DNA from: Propionibacteriaceae bacterium
GTDB taxonomy: Bacteria; Actinomycetota; Actinomycetes; Propionibacteriales; Propionibacteriaceae
Assembly: GCA_021323255.1 (NCBI GenBank)
Contig: JAJTCL010000068.1
Coordinates: 1-10,483, forward strand
Direction: 5' to 3'
Length of the DNA stretch: 10,483 bases
Shown here: one piece after another, positions 1 through 6,306 of the stretch
How the letters are laid out: each line of letters starts with the position of its first letter
How positions within the stretch are numbered: the stretch's first letter is position 1
Made by a program: the position numbers and the translations under genes
The notes under the pieces: model-generated
What the model was told of the DNA's origin: nothing
The model's input: the letters and a program-made list of their open reading frames with translations, nothing else
The model's database searches: none

Positions 1-695
1 GGACGTCCTGGACGACTACGACCGCCGGCCGCGCTGCGGGCGGCTTTCTGAGCCGCGCGCTCGGCGCGAGTGCCGGAAACATCACCCTTGTAGATCCAGA
101 CCTTGACACCGATCCGACCGAACGTGGTCTTCGCCTCGTGGAAGCCGTAGTCGATGTCGGCTCGGAGGGTGTGCAGCGGCACCTGGCCTTCACGATAGAA
201 CTCAGAACGGCTCATCTCAGCACCGCCGAGTCGACCGGAGCACTGGATCCGGATGCCCTGGGCACCGGAGCGCATAGCACTCTGTTGCGCCTTACGCATG
301 GCCCGCCGGAACTGCACCCTGGACGCAAGCTGCTCGGCCACGCCCTGCGCGACCAGTTGGGCGTCGGTTTCGGGGTTCTTGACCTCGAGGATGTTCAGCT
401 GTACCTGCTTGCCGGTGAGCTTCTCCAGGTCGCTGCGCACACGCTCTGCCTCGGCGCCATTGCGACCGATGACAATGCCTGGACGCGCGGTGTAGATGTC
501 CACCCGGACCCGGTCGCGGGTGCGCTCGATCTCCACCGAAGAAATGCCGGCCCGCTCCAAGCCCTTGGTCAACAACCTGCGGATCTTGACGTCCTCGCCG
601 ATGTAGTTGGAGTAAAGCTTGTCTGAATACCAGCGACTCTTGTGATCGGTGGTGATGCCAAGCCGAAAACCGTGCGGATTGATCTTTTGACCCAT
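1..695 (-). CDS. rpsC: 30S ribosomal protein S3, C-terminus cut by window edge
   Basis: S3 sits on the head of the 30S subunit at the mRNA entry site. The start is ATG at 693-695, giving MGQKINPHGFRLGIT, the usual S3 N-terminus, with AAGGAG about 8 bases upstream inside the end of rplV. Only 2 bases separate it from the rplV stop, so the two are probably translationally coupled. About 231 codons are present with no stop before the left edge. A type II KH domain is visible with its GXXG loop at residues 77-80 (GRNG), followed by the C-terminal S3 domain (for example SGRLGGAEMSRSE and GVKVWIYKGD). After that comes a basic Ala/Arg/Gly-rich tail, typical of actinobacterial S3, which is still open at base 1. 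It is the eighth gene of the S10 operon; rplP and rpmC would be expected next, beyond the edge. Confidence 0.97.
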   Translation of the reverse strand, partial: MGQKINPHGFRLGITTDHKSRWYSDKLYSNYIGEDVKIRRLLTKGLERAGISSVEIERTRDRVRVDIYTARPGIVIGRNGAEAERVRSDLEKLTGKQVQLNILEVKNPETDAQLVAQGVAEQLASRVQFRRAMRKAQQSAMRSGAQGIRIQCSGRLGGAEMSRSEFYREGQVPLHTLRADIDYGFHEAKTTFGRIGVKVWIYKGDVSGTRAERAAQKAARSAAGGRSRPGR

Positions 696-697
696 GC

Positions 698-1129
698 TCA
701 CTTCTCCTTCGAGCGGGTGGTTGCCTGCCCGCGAGTTGCAGCTTCAGTCCTGGGTTCGACAACGACGGTGATGTGACTGGAGCGCTTGAGGATGCGGCCC
801 CAACCGCCTCTGGCCCGTGGCCGGATCCGTCGGATCGTGACCCCCTGGTCCACGTACGCCTGCGAGACATACAGGTCCGCTCGCTTCAGGTTGCCGGTTT
901 GCTCGGCGTTGGACGCGGCGCTGGCAATCACCTTGTACACCGGCTCACTCGCGGCCTGCGGTGCAAACTGACATGTGTTGAGGGCATCCTCGACATCCAT
1001 GCCGCGGACCATGTCGACAACGCGGCGAACTTTGGTCGGGGACATCCGGACCTGGCGCGCGATCGCGTAGGAACCAGGACGGTCGCCGAGCAACGCCTGG
1101 CGGCGGCTGGGACGTGAGTCCTTGCTCAT
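698..1129 (-). CDS. rplV: 50S ribosomal protein L22
   Basis: L22 binds 23S rRNA and lines the peptide exit tunnel with L4. From ATG at 1127-1129 the protein is 143 residues. The family core is clear: ARQVRMSPTKVRRVVDMVRG near residues 24-43, then APQAASEPVYKVIASAASNA, and the tunnel-side hairpin region RIRPRARGGWGRILKRSSHITVVVE near the end. The preferred start has AAGGA about 10 bases upstream. Two in-frame GTG codons at 1151-1153 and 1157-1159 would add 8-10 residues (reading GVTEKDFEQ), but they lack a ribosome binding site and the added residues overlay the Shine-Dalgarno sequence of the ATG start. It lies between rpsS and rpsC in the S10 operon. Confidence 0.96.
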   Translation of the reverse strand: MSKDSRPSRRQALLGDRPGSYAIARQVRMSPTKVRRVVDMVRGMDVEDALNTCQFAPQAASEPVYKVIASAASNAEQTGNLKRADLYVSQAYVDQGVTIRRIRPRARGGWGRILKRSSHITVVVEPRTEAATRGQATTRSKEK

Positions 1130-1165
1130 CTGTTCAAAATCCTTCTCTGTCACACCCACCGCGCG

Positions 1166-1447
1166 TCAGCGCCGGCGAGACTTCCGGTCGTCCTTGACAT
1201 GGCCACGGAAGGTACGCGTCGGGGCGAACTCCCCCAACTTGTGACCAACCATCGAGTCGGTGATGAACACCGGCACATGCTTGCGGCCGTCGTGCACCGC
1301 GATCGTGTGGCCGATCATGTCCGGCACGATCATCGAGCGTCGTGACCAAGTCTTGATCACGTTCTTGGTCCCTCGCGTGTTCTGCACCTCGACCTTCTTG
1401 GCCAGGTGATCATCGACGAAGGGGCCTTTCTTCAGACTGCGTGGCAT
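1166..1447 (-). CDS. rpsS: 30S ribosomal protein S19
   Basis: S19 binds 16S rRNA in the 30S head near the A site and pairs with S13. The protein is 93 residues, the normal family length. It begins with the classic MPRSLKKGPFVDDHLAKKVE and contains VIKTWSRRSMIVPDMIGHTIAVHDGRKHVPV split over residues about 30-60, and MVGHKLGEFAPTRTF near the C-terminus. It starts 17 bases after the rplB stop, and an AGGAG motif lies just upstream of the ATG. Nothing about it is unusual. Confidence 0.98.
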   Translation of the reverse strand: MPRSLKKGPFVDDHLAKKVEVQNTRGTKNVIKTWSRRSMIVPDMIGHTIAVHDGRKHVPVFITDSMVGHKLGEFAPTRTFRGHVKDDRKSRRR

Positions 1448-1464
1448 CTCTCCTGTGCTCCTGC

Positions 1465-2301
1465 TCAGCGCTTCTTGCCGGTCTTGCGGCGACGGATGAT
1501 CATGCGAGAACTCGCCTTGTTCTTGTCACGCGTGCGACCCTCGGGTTGACCCCATGGCGAGACCGGGTGACGCCCACCGGAGGTCTTGCCCTCACCACCA
1601 CCGTGTGGATGGTCGATAGGGTTCATCGCCACGCCACGAACGCTCGGCCGCTTACCCTTCCAGCGGTTACGGCCGGCCTTGCCCCAGCTGATGTTGGACT
1701 GCTCGGCGTTACCGACCTCACCCACAGTGGCGCGGCAGCGTACGTCGACCATCCGCATTTCGCCGGACGGCATCCGGAGCGTGGCGTTCTTGCCCTCGCG
1801 AGCGACCAGCTGGATGCTGGCGCCGGCCGAGCGGGCGAGCTTGGCGCCACCGCCGGGCCGGAGCTCGACGGCGTGGATCGTGGTACCGACCGGGATGTTG
1901 CGCAGCGGCAGGTTGTTGCCAGGTTTGATGTCGGCCCGCTCGCCAGCCTCGACTTCGCTGCCTTGACGCAAGCCCTCCGGGGCGATGATGTATCGCTTCT
2001 CACCGTCGACGAAGTGCAGCAGAGCGATTCGCGCGGTGCGGTTCGGGTCGTACTCGATATGCGCCACCTTTGCCGGTACGCCGTCCTTGTCGTAGCGCTT
2101 GAAGTCGATCAGCCGATACGCCTGCTTGTGACCACCACCGATATGCCGAGTGGTGATCTTGCCGGCATTGTTCCGGCCGCCTGTCTTGGGGCTGGGCACG
2201 ACCAGCGACTTCTCCGGGTTGGATCGGGTCAGCTCGACGAAGTCAGCGACGCTGCTGCCGCGGCGGCCCGGCGTCGTGGGCTTGTACTTACGGATAGCCA
2301 T
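1465..2301 (-). CDS. rplB: 50S ribosomal protein L2
   Basis: L2 is a primary 23S rRNA binder near the peptidyl transferase centre and is needed for subunit joining. The ORF gives 278 residues, the usual length. The N-terminal OB-type RNA-binding domain (residues about 40-125) contains GRNNAGKITTRHIGGGHK. The SH3-like domain follows, and the conserved histidine loop DHPHGGGEGKTSGGRHPVSP lies at about residues 230-249, including the position equivalent to the functionally important His229 of E. coli L2. The C-terminus is strongly basic (RRRKTGKKR). The start ATG at 2299-2301 has AAGGA about 8 bases upstream, 23 bases after the rplW stop. Confidence 0.98.
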   Translation of the reverse strand: MAIRKYKPTTPGRRGSSVADFVELTRSNPEKSLVVPSPKTGGRNNAGKITTRHIGGGHKQAYRLIDFKRYDKDGVPAKVAHIEYDPNRTARIALLHFVDGEKRYIIAPEGLRQGSEVEAGERADIKPGNNLPLRNIPVGTTIHAVELRPGGGAKLARSAGASIQLVAREGKNATLRMPSGEMRMVDVRCRATVGEVGNAEQSNISWGKAGRNRWKGKRPSVRGVAMNPIDHPHGGGEGKTSGGRHPVSPWGQPEGRTRDKNKASSRMIIRRRKTGKKR

Positions 2302-2324
2302 GTGATCTTCCTTGTCTTCGCTGC

Positions 2325-2636
2325 TCAGCTGCCCGGTGAGGAGAAGATGTCGATGCGCTCACCTGGAGCGACTGTCACGATCGCCCGCTTGGTGTCAGGA
2401 CGCTTGCCGAAGCCATACCTGGTACGCCGCTTCTTCCCGGGACGGTTCAGCGTGTTCACATCGGTGACCCGGACCTTGAACACTGACTCCACGGCGATCT
2501 TGATCTCGGTTTTGTTCGCATCCGGGGACACCAAGAACGTGTACTTGTTCTCGTCCAGCAGCCCATAGCTCTTTTCACTCACCACCGGTGCGAGCAGGAC
2601 GTCGCGAGGATCACGAACCTTCACGTTGCTGCTCAT
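2325..2636 (-). CDS. rplW: 50S ribosomal protein L23
   Basis: L23 lies at the exit of the ribosomal tunnel, where trigger factor and SRP dock. The protein is 103 residues, of normal length. Recognisable segments are RDVLLAPVVSEKSY at about residues 11-24, NKYTFLVSPDANKTEIKIAVE, and the basic loop NRPGKKRRTRYGFGKRPDTKRAIV. Its ATG overlaps the rplD stop as ATGA, and a strong Shine-Dalgarno (GAGGAGG) lies 7 bases upstream within the last rplD codons, so it is probably translationally coupled to rplD. That Shine-Dalgarno is written by the Glu codons at the end of the L4 acidic tail. Confidence 0.97.
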   Translation of the reverse strand: MSSNVKVRDPRDVLLAPVVSEKSYGLLDENKYTFLVSPDANKTEIKIAVESVFKVRVTDVNTLNRPGKKRRTRYGFGKRPDTKRAIVTVAPGERIDIFSSPGS

Positions 2637-3454
2637 TTCAGGTCCTCCTCAGGCGCTTCCGCTGTGCCCGGAGCTTCCGTCTCCGATGCGCCCTGAGATT
2701 CCGCCTCTGATGCGCCCTGAGATTCCGTCTCCGATGCGGCCTGAGATTCCGTCTCCGATGCGCCCTGCGTTTGTCGAAGGACATCATCGTGACTTTCGGC
2801 AGAATCAGGCCGCGTTGCCGCCGAGCCGCGATCGAGGTACGCCTGCAATGCGGCAGAGGTGAAGACCACCTCGTCGTTGACCAGGACGTCATAGGCATTG
2901 AGCTGATCGACGGTGATCACATGCACACTCACCACGTTGCGCAAGCTCAGCCAGGCGAGGTCCTCGTCCCGATGGATGACAACGAGCACCTTGTCTGAAG
3001 TGGTCACGACGGCCAGCGCCGCGACGGCGGCCTTGGTGGACGGCGCATCCCCGGATACCAGCTCCGACACCACAAAGATGCGGCCATCGCGCGCCCGGTC
3101 GGACAGCGCGCCGCGCAGCGCTGCGGTGATCATCTTCTTGGGCGTACGTTGCGCATAGCTGCGTGGCTGCGGTCCGTGGACTATGCCGCCTCCGACAAAT
3201 TGCGGCGCACGTTTTGAGCCTTGGCGGGCTCGACCGGTGCCCTTCTGGCGGTAGGGCTTCGCGCCGCCGCCGCGCACCTCGCCGCGGCTCTTGGTGGCAT
3301 GAGTGCCCTGGCGCGCTGCCGCCAGCTGAGCTGTGACCACCTGGTGGATCAGCGGGATATTCGCGGGTACGTCGAAGAACTCAGCAGGCAGCTCGGCGGT
3401 ACCGGACTTGGCGCCCTTGCCATCGAGTACGTCGACCGTACGAGTCTCGCTCAT
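2633..3454 (-). CDS. rplD: 50S ribosomal protein L4 with a long acidic repeat tail
   Basis: L4 binds 23S rRNA and forms the tunnel constriction with L22; in E. coli it also represses its own operon. The protein is 273 residues against a usual 205-225. Residues 1 to about 209 are an ordinary L4: the tunnel loop region is visible as ATKSRGEVRGGGAKPYRQKGTG and ARQGSKRAPQFVGGG (about 53-90), then HGPQPRSYAQRTPKKM, and the globular domain ends near AYLDRG. Residues 210-273 are an added Ser/Glu/Ala/Gln-rich acidic tail. Four octads of the type GASETESQ start at about residue 229 and come from a 24-bp DNA tandem repeat. The start ATG overlaps the rplC stop (ATGA), with AAGGGAG about 8 bases upstream. 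The reading frame stays open and in phase through the repeat and ends on the rplW Shine-Dalgarno, so the tail looks genuine. Whether it binds anything is unknown. Confidence 0.96.
   Translation of the reverse strand: MSETRTVDVLDGKGAKSGTAELPAEFFDVPANIPLIHQVVTAQLAAARQGTHATKSRGEVRGGGAKPYRQKGTGRARQGSKRAPQFVGGGIVHGPQPRSYAQRTPKKMITAALRGALSDRARDGRIFVVSELVSGDAPSTKAAVAALAVVTTSDKVLVVIHRDEDLAWLSLRNVVSVHVITVDQLNAYDVLVNDEVVFTSAALQAYLDRGSAATRPDSAESHDDVLRQTQGASETESQAASETESQGASEAESQGASETEAPGTAEAPEEDLK
2676..2771. repeat. 24-bp tandem repeat, four copies, within the rplD 3' end
   Basis: Four head-to-tail copies of a 24-base unit (plus strand begins TCCGTCTCCGATGCG) occupy 2676-2699, 2700-2723, 2724-2747 and 2748-2771. 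Copies differ from one another by one to a few bases, and the last ends in CGTT rather than AGAT. Since 24 is a multiple of three, gain or loss of copies would keep rplD in frame and change the L4 tail by eight residues at a time. Confidence 0.93.
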
Positions 3455-4119
3455 GCCTGGTCTCCCTTCTTGGCAGCGCTCCGCAGGACGACCAAACCGC
3501 CCTTGTTGCCAGGGATGGCTCCTTTGATCAAGATCAGGCCGCGTTCAGCGTCGACCGCGTGCACCGTGAGGTTCTGCACGGTGACGCGCTGGACACCCAT
3601 CCGCCCGGCCATCCGCAGGCCTTTGAAGACCCGGCCTGGAGTGGCGCAGCCGCCGATAGATCCCGGCGAGCGGTGTTTGCGGTGCACACCGTGCGATGCG
3701 CGAAGGCCGGCGAACCCGTGTCGCTTCATGACACCGGCGGTGCCCTTGCCCTTGCTGACACCGGTCACGTCGATGACGTCGCCATCAGCGAAAGTGTCAG
3801 CGCTCAGCTCCTGACCGAGGCGGTATTCGCTGGCATCGCTGGTCCGGATCTCGACCAGATGCTTGCGCGGCGTCACCCCCGCCTTTTCAAAGTGCCCGGC
3901 ACTGGGCTTGGTGACCTGCTTGGCCTTGACAGCGCCGAAGCCGAGCTGGACTGCTGAGTAGCCGTCGACTTCAGGGGTACGGACCTGTGTCACGACGCAA
4001 GGACCTGCCTCGACCACGGTCACCGGCACGATGCGGTTGTTGGCATCCCACAGCTGGGTCATGCCGAGCTTGGTGCCCAGCAGGCCCTTGACTGTGCGTT
4101 CTGTCTTGGTGGCGCTCAT
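3451..4119 (-). CDS. rplC: 50S ribosomal protein L3
   Basis: L3 is an early-assembly 23S rRNA-binding protein whose extended loop reaches toward the peptidyl transferase centre. From ATG at 4117-4119 the protein is 222 residues and starts MSATKTERTVKGLLGTKLGMTQ, matching the actinobacterial L3 N-terminus. GAGGAA lies about 7 bases upstream. The L3 signature region is clear at about residues 120-170: SKGKGTAGVMKRHGF, then HRSPGSIGGCATPGRVFKGL and RMAGRMG. The start follows the rpsJ stop by 10 bases, and the stop overlaps the rplD start. An in-frame upstream start at 4155 exists but would lie inside rpsJ and adds a non-conserved stretch. Confidence 0.97.
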   Translation of the reverse strand: MSATKTERTVKGLLGTKLGMTQLWDANNRIVPVTVVEAGPCVVTQVRTPEVDGYSAVQLGFGAVKAKQVTKPSAGHFEKAGVTPRKHLVEIRTSDASEYRLGQELSADTFADGDVIDVTGVSKGKGTAGVMKRHGFAGLRASHGVHRKHRSPGSIGGCATPGRVFKGLRMAGRMGVQRVTVQNLTVHAVDAERGLILIKGAIPGNKGGLVVLRSAAKKGDQA

Positions 4120-4129
4120 CGTTGATTCC

Positions 4130-4438
4130 TCAGAGCTTGATCTCGATGTCGACACCGGCCGGCAGGTCGAGCCGCATCAAAGAGTCGACGGTCTTGGGAG
4201 TCGGGTCGATGATGTCGATGAGACGTTTGTGCGTCCGCATCTCGAAGTGCTCCCGGCTGTCCTTGTATTTATGCGGAGAGCGGATGACGCAAAATACGTT
4301 CTTTTCCGTAGGCAGTGGCACCGGGCCGGCAACCCTCGCGCCGGTACGCGTCACCGTGTCGACGATCTTGCGCGCCGACGAATCGATGACCTCGTGGTCG
4401 TAGGCCTTGAGCCTGATGCGGATCTTTTGTCCCGCCAC
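4130..4438 (-). CDS. rpsJ: 30S ribosomal protein S10 (NusE)
   Basis: S10 is a 30S head protein that also acts as the transcription antitermination factor NusE with NusB. The start is GTG at 4436-4438, giving (M)AGQKIRIRLKAYDHEVIDSS and a 102-residue protein, exactly the actinobacterial form. GAAGGA lies about 7 bases upstream. Conserved segments include GPVPLPTEKNVFCVIRSPH, KYKDSREHFEMRTHKR and the C-terminal LMRLDLPAGVDIEIKL. The frame is open upstream to 4585, but that extension shows no S10 similarity and the Shine-Dalgarno supports the GTG. It is the first gene of the S10 operon, preceded by a leader region with a candidate promoter. Confidence 0.98.
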   Translation of the reverse strand: MAGQKIRIRLKAYDHEVIDSSARKIVDTVTRTGARVAGPVPLPTEKNVFCVIRSPHKYKDSREHFEMRTHKRLIDIIDPTPKTVDSLMRLDLPAGVDIEIKL

Positions 4439-4680
4439 CGTTCGTCCTTCTTCCCGTCTTTTGGTCTCAGCTCCGACCCCCGTGGTCGGGTGTGTCGAGC
4501 AGCGTTCGACGCACCACACCCACCACTTACGTGCTGAGGAGGTGGCCCGGCCCTGGACCGGGCGTCCAGGCAACCGAGCAATCAAGGGTCTCGCGGTTCG
4601 GCGACCTCGCGACCAGGCTCGAAAAATTCAGGCCCGATCGGCATGGCTCACCCCGGCAACCCCGTCGGAGCAACCTGACG
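4439..4680 (-). promoter_or_regulatory. S10 operon 5' leader region with small stem-loops
   Basis: No gene is seen between rpsJ and the DUF3592 gene. Read on the minus strand, the stretch could form a 7-bp stem with a 5-base loop at 4552-4570 (CCTGGAC / GTCCAGG), a 6-bp stem with a 5-base loop at 4473-4489 (CCGACC / GGTCGG), and an imperfect stem at about 4588-4614. None is followed by a T-run, so these are not classic intrinsic terminators. S10 operons in E. coli carry an L4-responsive leader. Whether this region acts similarly is inference only, and no known leader motif was recognised. Confidence 0.4.
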
Positions 4681-4699
4681 ATTCTGTCAGAGACCCTTG
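4583..4699. repeat. Widely spaced 10-bp perfect inverted repeat
   Basis: CAAGGGTCTC at 4583-4592 and its exact reverse complement GAGACCCTTG at 4690-4699 flank 97 bases. The right arm sits between the candidate -35 and -10 of the S10 promoter and the left arm in the leader. It could be an RNA long-range stem (only if transcription enters from upstream), a pair of protein-binding sites, or coincidence. Confidence 0.6.
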
Positions 4700-4709
4700 G
4701 CTAGATCAA
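4681..4709 (-). promoter_or_regulatory. Candidate promoter for the S10 operon
   Basis: On the minus strand a -35-like TTGATC (4704-4709, 4 of 6 to TTGACA) is followed after a 17-base spacer by CAGAAT (4681-4686, 4 of 6 to TATAAT, with the key A2 and T6). Transcription would start near 4674 and leave a leader of about 235 bases before rpsJ. The -35 overlaps the last codons of the DUF3592 gene. It was the best match found by eye in the gap, which contains no TANNNT on this strand. The tuf terminator and the intervening genes mean that the S10 operon needs a promoter of its own. Confidence 0.35.
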
Positions 4710-5282
4710 ATCTGGGATGACCTCGCCCGGAACGGCTATCGCCCTGGCGGATACTGCTGAGGCGGATAGGGCTGCCCCGGTGGCTGCTGTGGCGGACCAC
4801 GCCGGCCCCGGCGCGACGGGCACCGGCTGCTTCTTGCCAAGCGCCAAGCCGAGAATGCCTGCCAGCAGCAGCACACTGCCAACGGTCAAACAGATGATCG
4901 CGACGGTCCTCAGGATGTCCCCGATCCCACCTAGATCGCCAATACCGGGCACATCGATGACCATCACCTGGCTTGGGTCGCTCGTGCTGTAGTAGATCGA
5001 CACGGTGTCGCCGACCTCAGGCGGTTGGCCGCCGGCGACCGCGCCCTGACCGGTCTGCGTCTTGCCCTGAGGGTCGACGTAGGTCACCGTGACGATCACC
5101 GGGGCGGTCGGATCAAGAGACTGCACCGTTCCATCGACTGGGCCGGCATAGCCGGTCTTGGCCAGTTCCTGATCAATCGCGGATTGGCCCTTGTCGGCGG
5201 CAAAAGAGCCGACAGCCAGTCCAGCGCCGGTCAGCAGGAGCAAGATCCCAAAGGCGATCCCAAGAATCTTCAGCGCCTTCAT
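4701..5282 (-). CDS. DUF3592-type two-TM membrane protein, tail apparently frameshifted
   Basis: Function is unknown. The 193-residue protein starts at ATG 5280-5282 with AAGGGGAG about 6 bases upstream. Residues about 5-28 form a hydrophobic TM helix. Residues about 45-115 resemble DUF3592 extracytoplasmic domains: GPVDGTVQSLD, VTVTYVDPQGKTQTG and EVGDTVSIYYSTSDPSQ, the last being the typical Gly-Asp...Tyr-Tyr...Asp-Pro pattern. A second TM helix spans about 123-149, ending LALGKKQPVP. From about residue 159 the frame reads an Ala/Ser-rich tail (WSATAATGAALSAS) to a TAG at 4701-4703. The frame one base over instead reads PPQQPPGQPYPPQQYPPGR and stops at 4736-4738. That is the Pro/Gln/Tyr-rich tail common on actinobacterial membrane proteins, so a 1-base insertion is likely. 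It follows the phosphatidyltransferase gene by 146 bases on the same strand. Confidence 0.75.
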   Translation of the reverse strand: MKALKILGIAFGILLLLTGAGLAVGSFAADKGQSAIDQELAKTGYAGPVDGTVQSLDPTAPVIVTVTYVDPQGKTQTGQGAVAGGQPPEVGDTVSIYYSTSDPSQVMVIDVPGIGDLGGIGDILRTVAIICLTVGSVLLLAGILGLALGKKQPVPVAPGPAWSATAATGAALSASAVSARAIAVPGEVIPDLI

Positions 5283-5349
5283 TGGTTACTCCCCTTCTGG
5301 GCTTGCTGGTCGCGAATCGCGCTCCGTCGGGATGCTCGCTTCGCTCGCT

Positions 5350-5381
5350 GCGATGTTCGCTTGGTTGCCGGCGAACATCGC
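5350..5381. repeat. 11-bp perfect inverted repeat between two minus-strand genes
   Basis: GCGATGTTCGC (5350-5360) and GCGAACATCGC (5371-5381) are exact reverse complements around a 10-base loop. It lies in the 146-base gap after the phosphatidyltransferase stop (5429) and before the DUF3592 start (5282). It could form a strong hairpin, but no T-run follows on the minus strand, so it is at best a U-tract-less terminator or a processing or stability element. The same gap has short direct repeats of GCTCGCT at about 5335-5349. Confidence 0.8.
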
Positions 5382-5428
5382 GGAATCCGCGCCGTTGTCA
5401 GCGATCCACGCTACCGGTCTGCTCGCCC

Positions 5429-6163
5429 TCAGGATTGGCGGAGCTGCCAGATCACGCTGGAGCCGAATGACCAGCACAGTGCGGCCAGCGCAGCCAGTAA
5501 GAAGGTTGTCGACACCCAGGGCTCGACATGTGTCAGTCCGACGCTCAAGGCGGCGAGCAACGCGACGGCCTGTATGACCGCGATCACCTTCCCTGAGTAT
5601 CGGTTCGGCAGCGGAGTGCGTAACGCTGGCACAAGAAGGGACGTGGCGACGTAGCCGTATCGCATCGCACCGATCGCCAGCACCCACCAGCCAGCGATCC
5701 CGAGCGCCACAACCGTCACACTCAGCACCGCCAGCATGGCCGCATCAGTCTCCACGTCGAAGCGTGCTCCGAAAGCGCTGGCCTCGCTCCGCGCTCGTGC
5801 GACCCGGCCGTCCACACCGTCGAGCAGCAGGCACAGGGTGCCGATGATGATCATGGTCAGCAGTGCCCGCTTGGTGAGTCCGCCGGCCAAGGCCTGCAGC
5901 GCGAGGCCGGCGAGAAAGCAGACGCCCAGCCCGCGTACCAGGGTCACCGCGTCCGCAACACGGAAAGTCCTGGCGCGGGAGTGCCTCGCGACCAAGGTCC
6001 CCAGCACCAGGAAGCAGAATGTCGCGGTGGAAGCAGACAGCCAGCTGAGTTGCCAGCCCACGAGCGTCGCCCCGAGCACCATCGGCCAACACGCTGCAAG
6101 CAGCCAGTACTCCGAAGCGCCTCGCCTGCCCGTCCACAGCAGCGGCGTTACCAACGTCTTCAT
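5429..6163 (-). CDS. CDP-alcohol phosphatidyltransferase family membrane protein
   Basis: Enzymes of this family move a phosphatidyl (or similar) group from a CDP-linked lipid to an alcohol in the membrane, releasing CMP. The full catalytic motif D-x2-D-G-x2-A-R-x8-G-x3-D-x3-D is present: numbered from GTG 6166, D116, D119, G120, A123, R124, G133, D137 and D141 (DGVDGRVAR ... GARFDVETD). These aspartates bind the metal ions and act in catalysis. About six hydrophobic segments are seen, with two before the usual core (about 20-60), so the motif sits further from the N-terminus than in PgsA-like enzymes. The start is ATG 6161-6163 with GAGG about 5 bases upstream; an in-frame GTG at 6164-6166 abuts that sequence and is less likely. 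The acceptor alcohol (glycerol-3-phosphate, inositol phosphate, serine or other) cannot be told from sequence. It is divergent from the GGT-like gene. Confidence 0.87.
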   Translation of the reverse strand: MKTLVTPLLWTGRRGASEYWLLAACWPMVLGATLVGWQLSWLSASTATFCFLVLGTLVARHSRARTFRVADAVTLVRGLGVCFLAGLALQALAGGLTKRALLTMIIIGTLCLLLDGVDGRVARARSEASAFGARFDVETDAAMLAVLSVTVVALGIAGWWVLAIGAMRYGYVATSLLVPALRTPLPNRYSGKVIAVIQAVALLAALSVGLTHVEPWVSTTFLLAALAALCWSFGSSVIWQLRQS

Positions 6164-6166
6164 CAC

Positions 6167-6306
6167 CCCCTCAGACGACCCATGAGCCCGACTGGTTCAG
6201 CTTCTCAGTCGATACCTATGGTGGGCGAGAAACGCTCTCGGCCATGCGTCATCATCAGTCTTGACATCAGCAGTCGCGACGACGCGGGACCACTAGGCTC
6301 GCAGAG
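6167..6306. promoter_or_regulatory. Divergent intergenic region with candidate leaderless promoter for the GGT-like gene
   Basis: This 140-base gap separates the divergent phosphatidyltransferase and GGT-like genes and must hold both promoters. On the plus strand TAGGCT (6294-6299, fitting TANNNT) ends 7 bases before GTG 6307-6309, the spacing of a -10 hexamer for a leaderless transcript. A perfect TTGACA at 6261-6266 is 27 bases upstream, too far to be its partner. An 8-base palindrome GTCGCGAC lies at about 6274-6281. No convincing promoter was found for the minus-strand gene. Confidence 0.35.

Noticed and set aside
1441..2568. A 375-codon open frame on the plus strand opposite rplB and rplW
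   Set aside because: It lies antisense to two certain ribosomal genes, shows no recognisable domain, and long antisense frames are expected in high-GC coding DNA.
2676..2771. CRISPR-like array
   Set aside because: The repeats are directly adjacent without spacers, only 24 bp long, and keep the rplD reading frame; this is a coding tandem repeat.
4439..4585. An upstream extension of the rpsJ frame (about 49 codons)
   Set aside because: The extension has no S10 similarity, and the GTG at 4436-4438 has a good Shine-Dalgarno and yields the standard 102-residue protein.
5025..5687. Overlapping open frames on both strands across the DUF3592/phosphatidyltransferase boundary
   Set aside because: They overlap two better-supported genes, show no domain or ribosome binding site, and look like high-GC shadow frames.
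6261..6266. Perfect TTGACA as the -35 of the GGT-like gene
   Set aside because: It is 27 bases from the TAGGCT hexamer, and no TANNNT occurs at 16-19 bases; probably fortuitous, or it belongs to a promoter I cannot complete.
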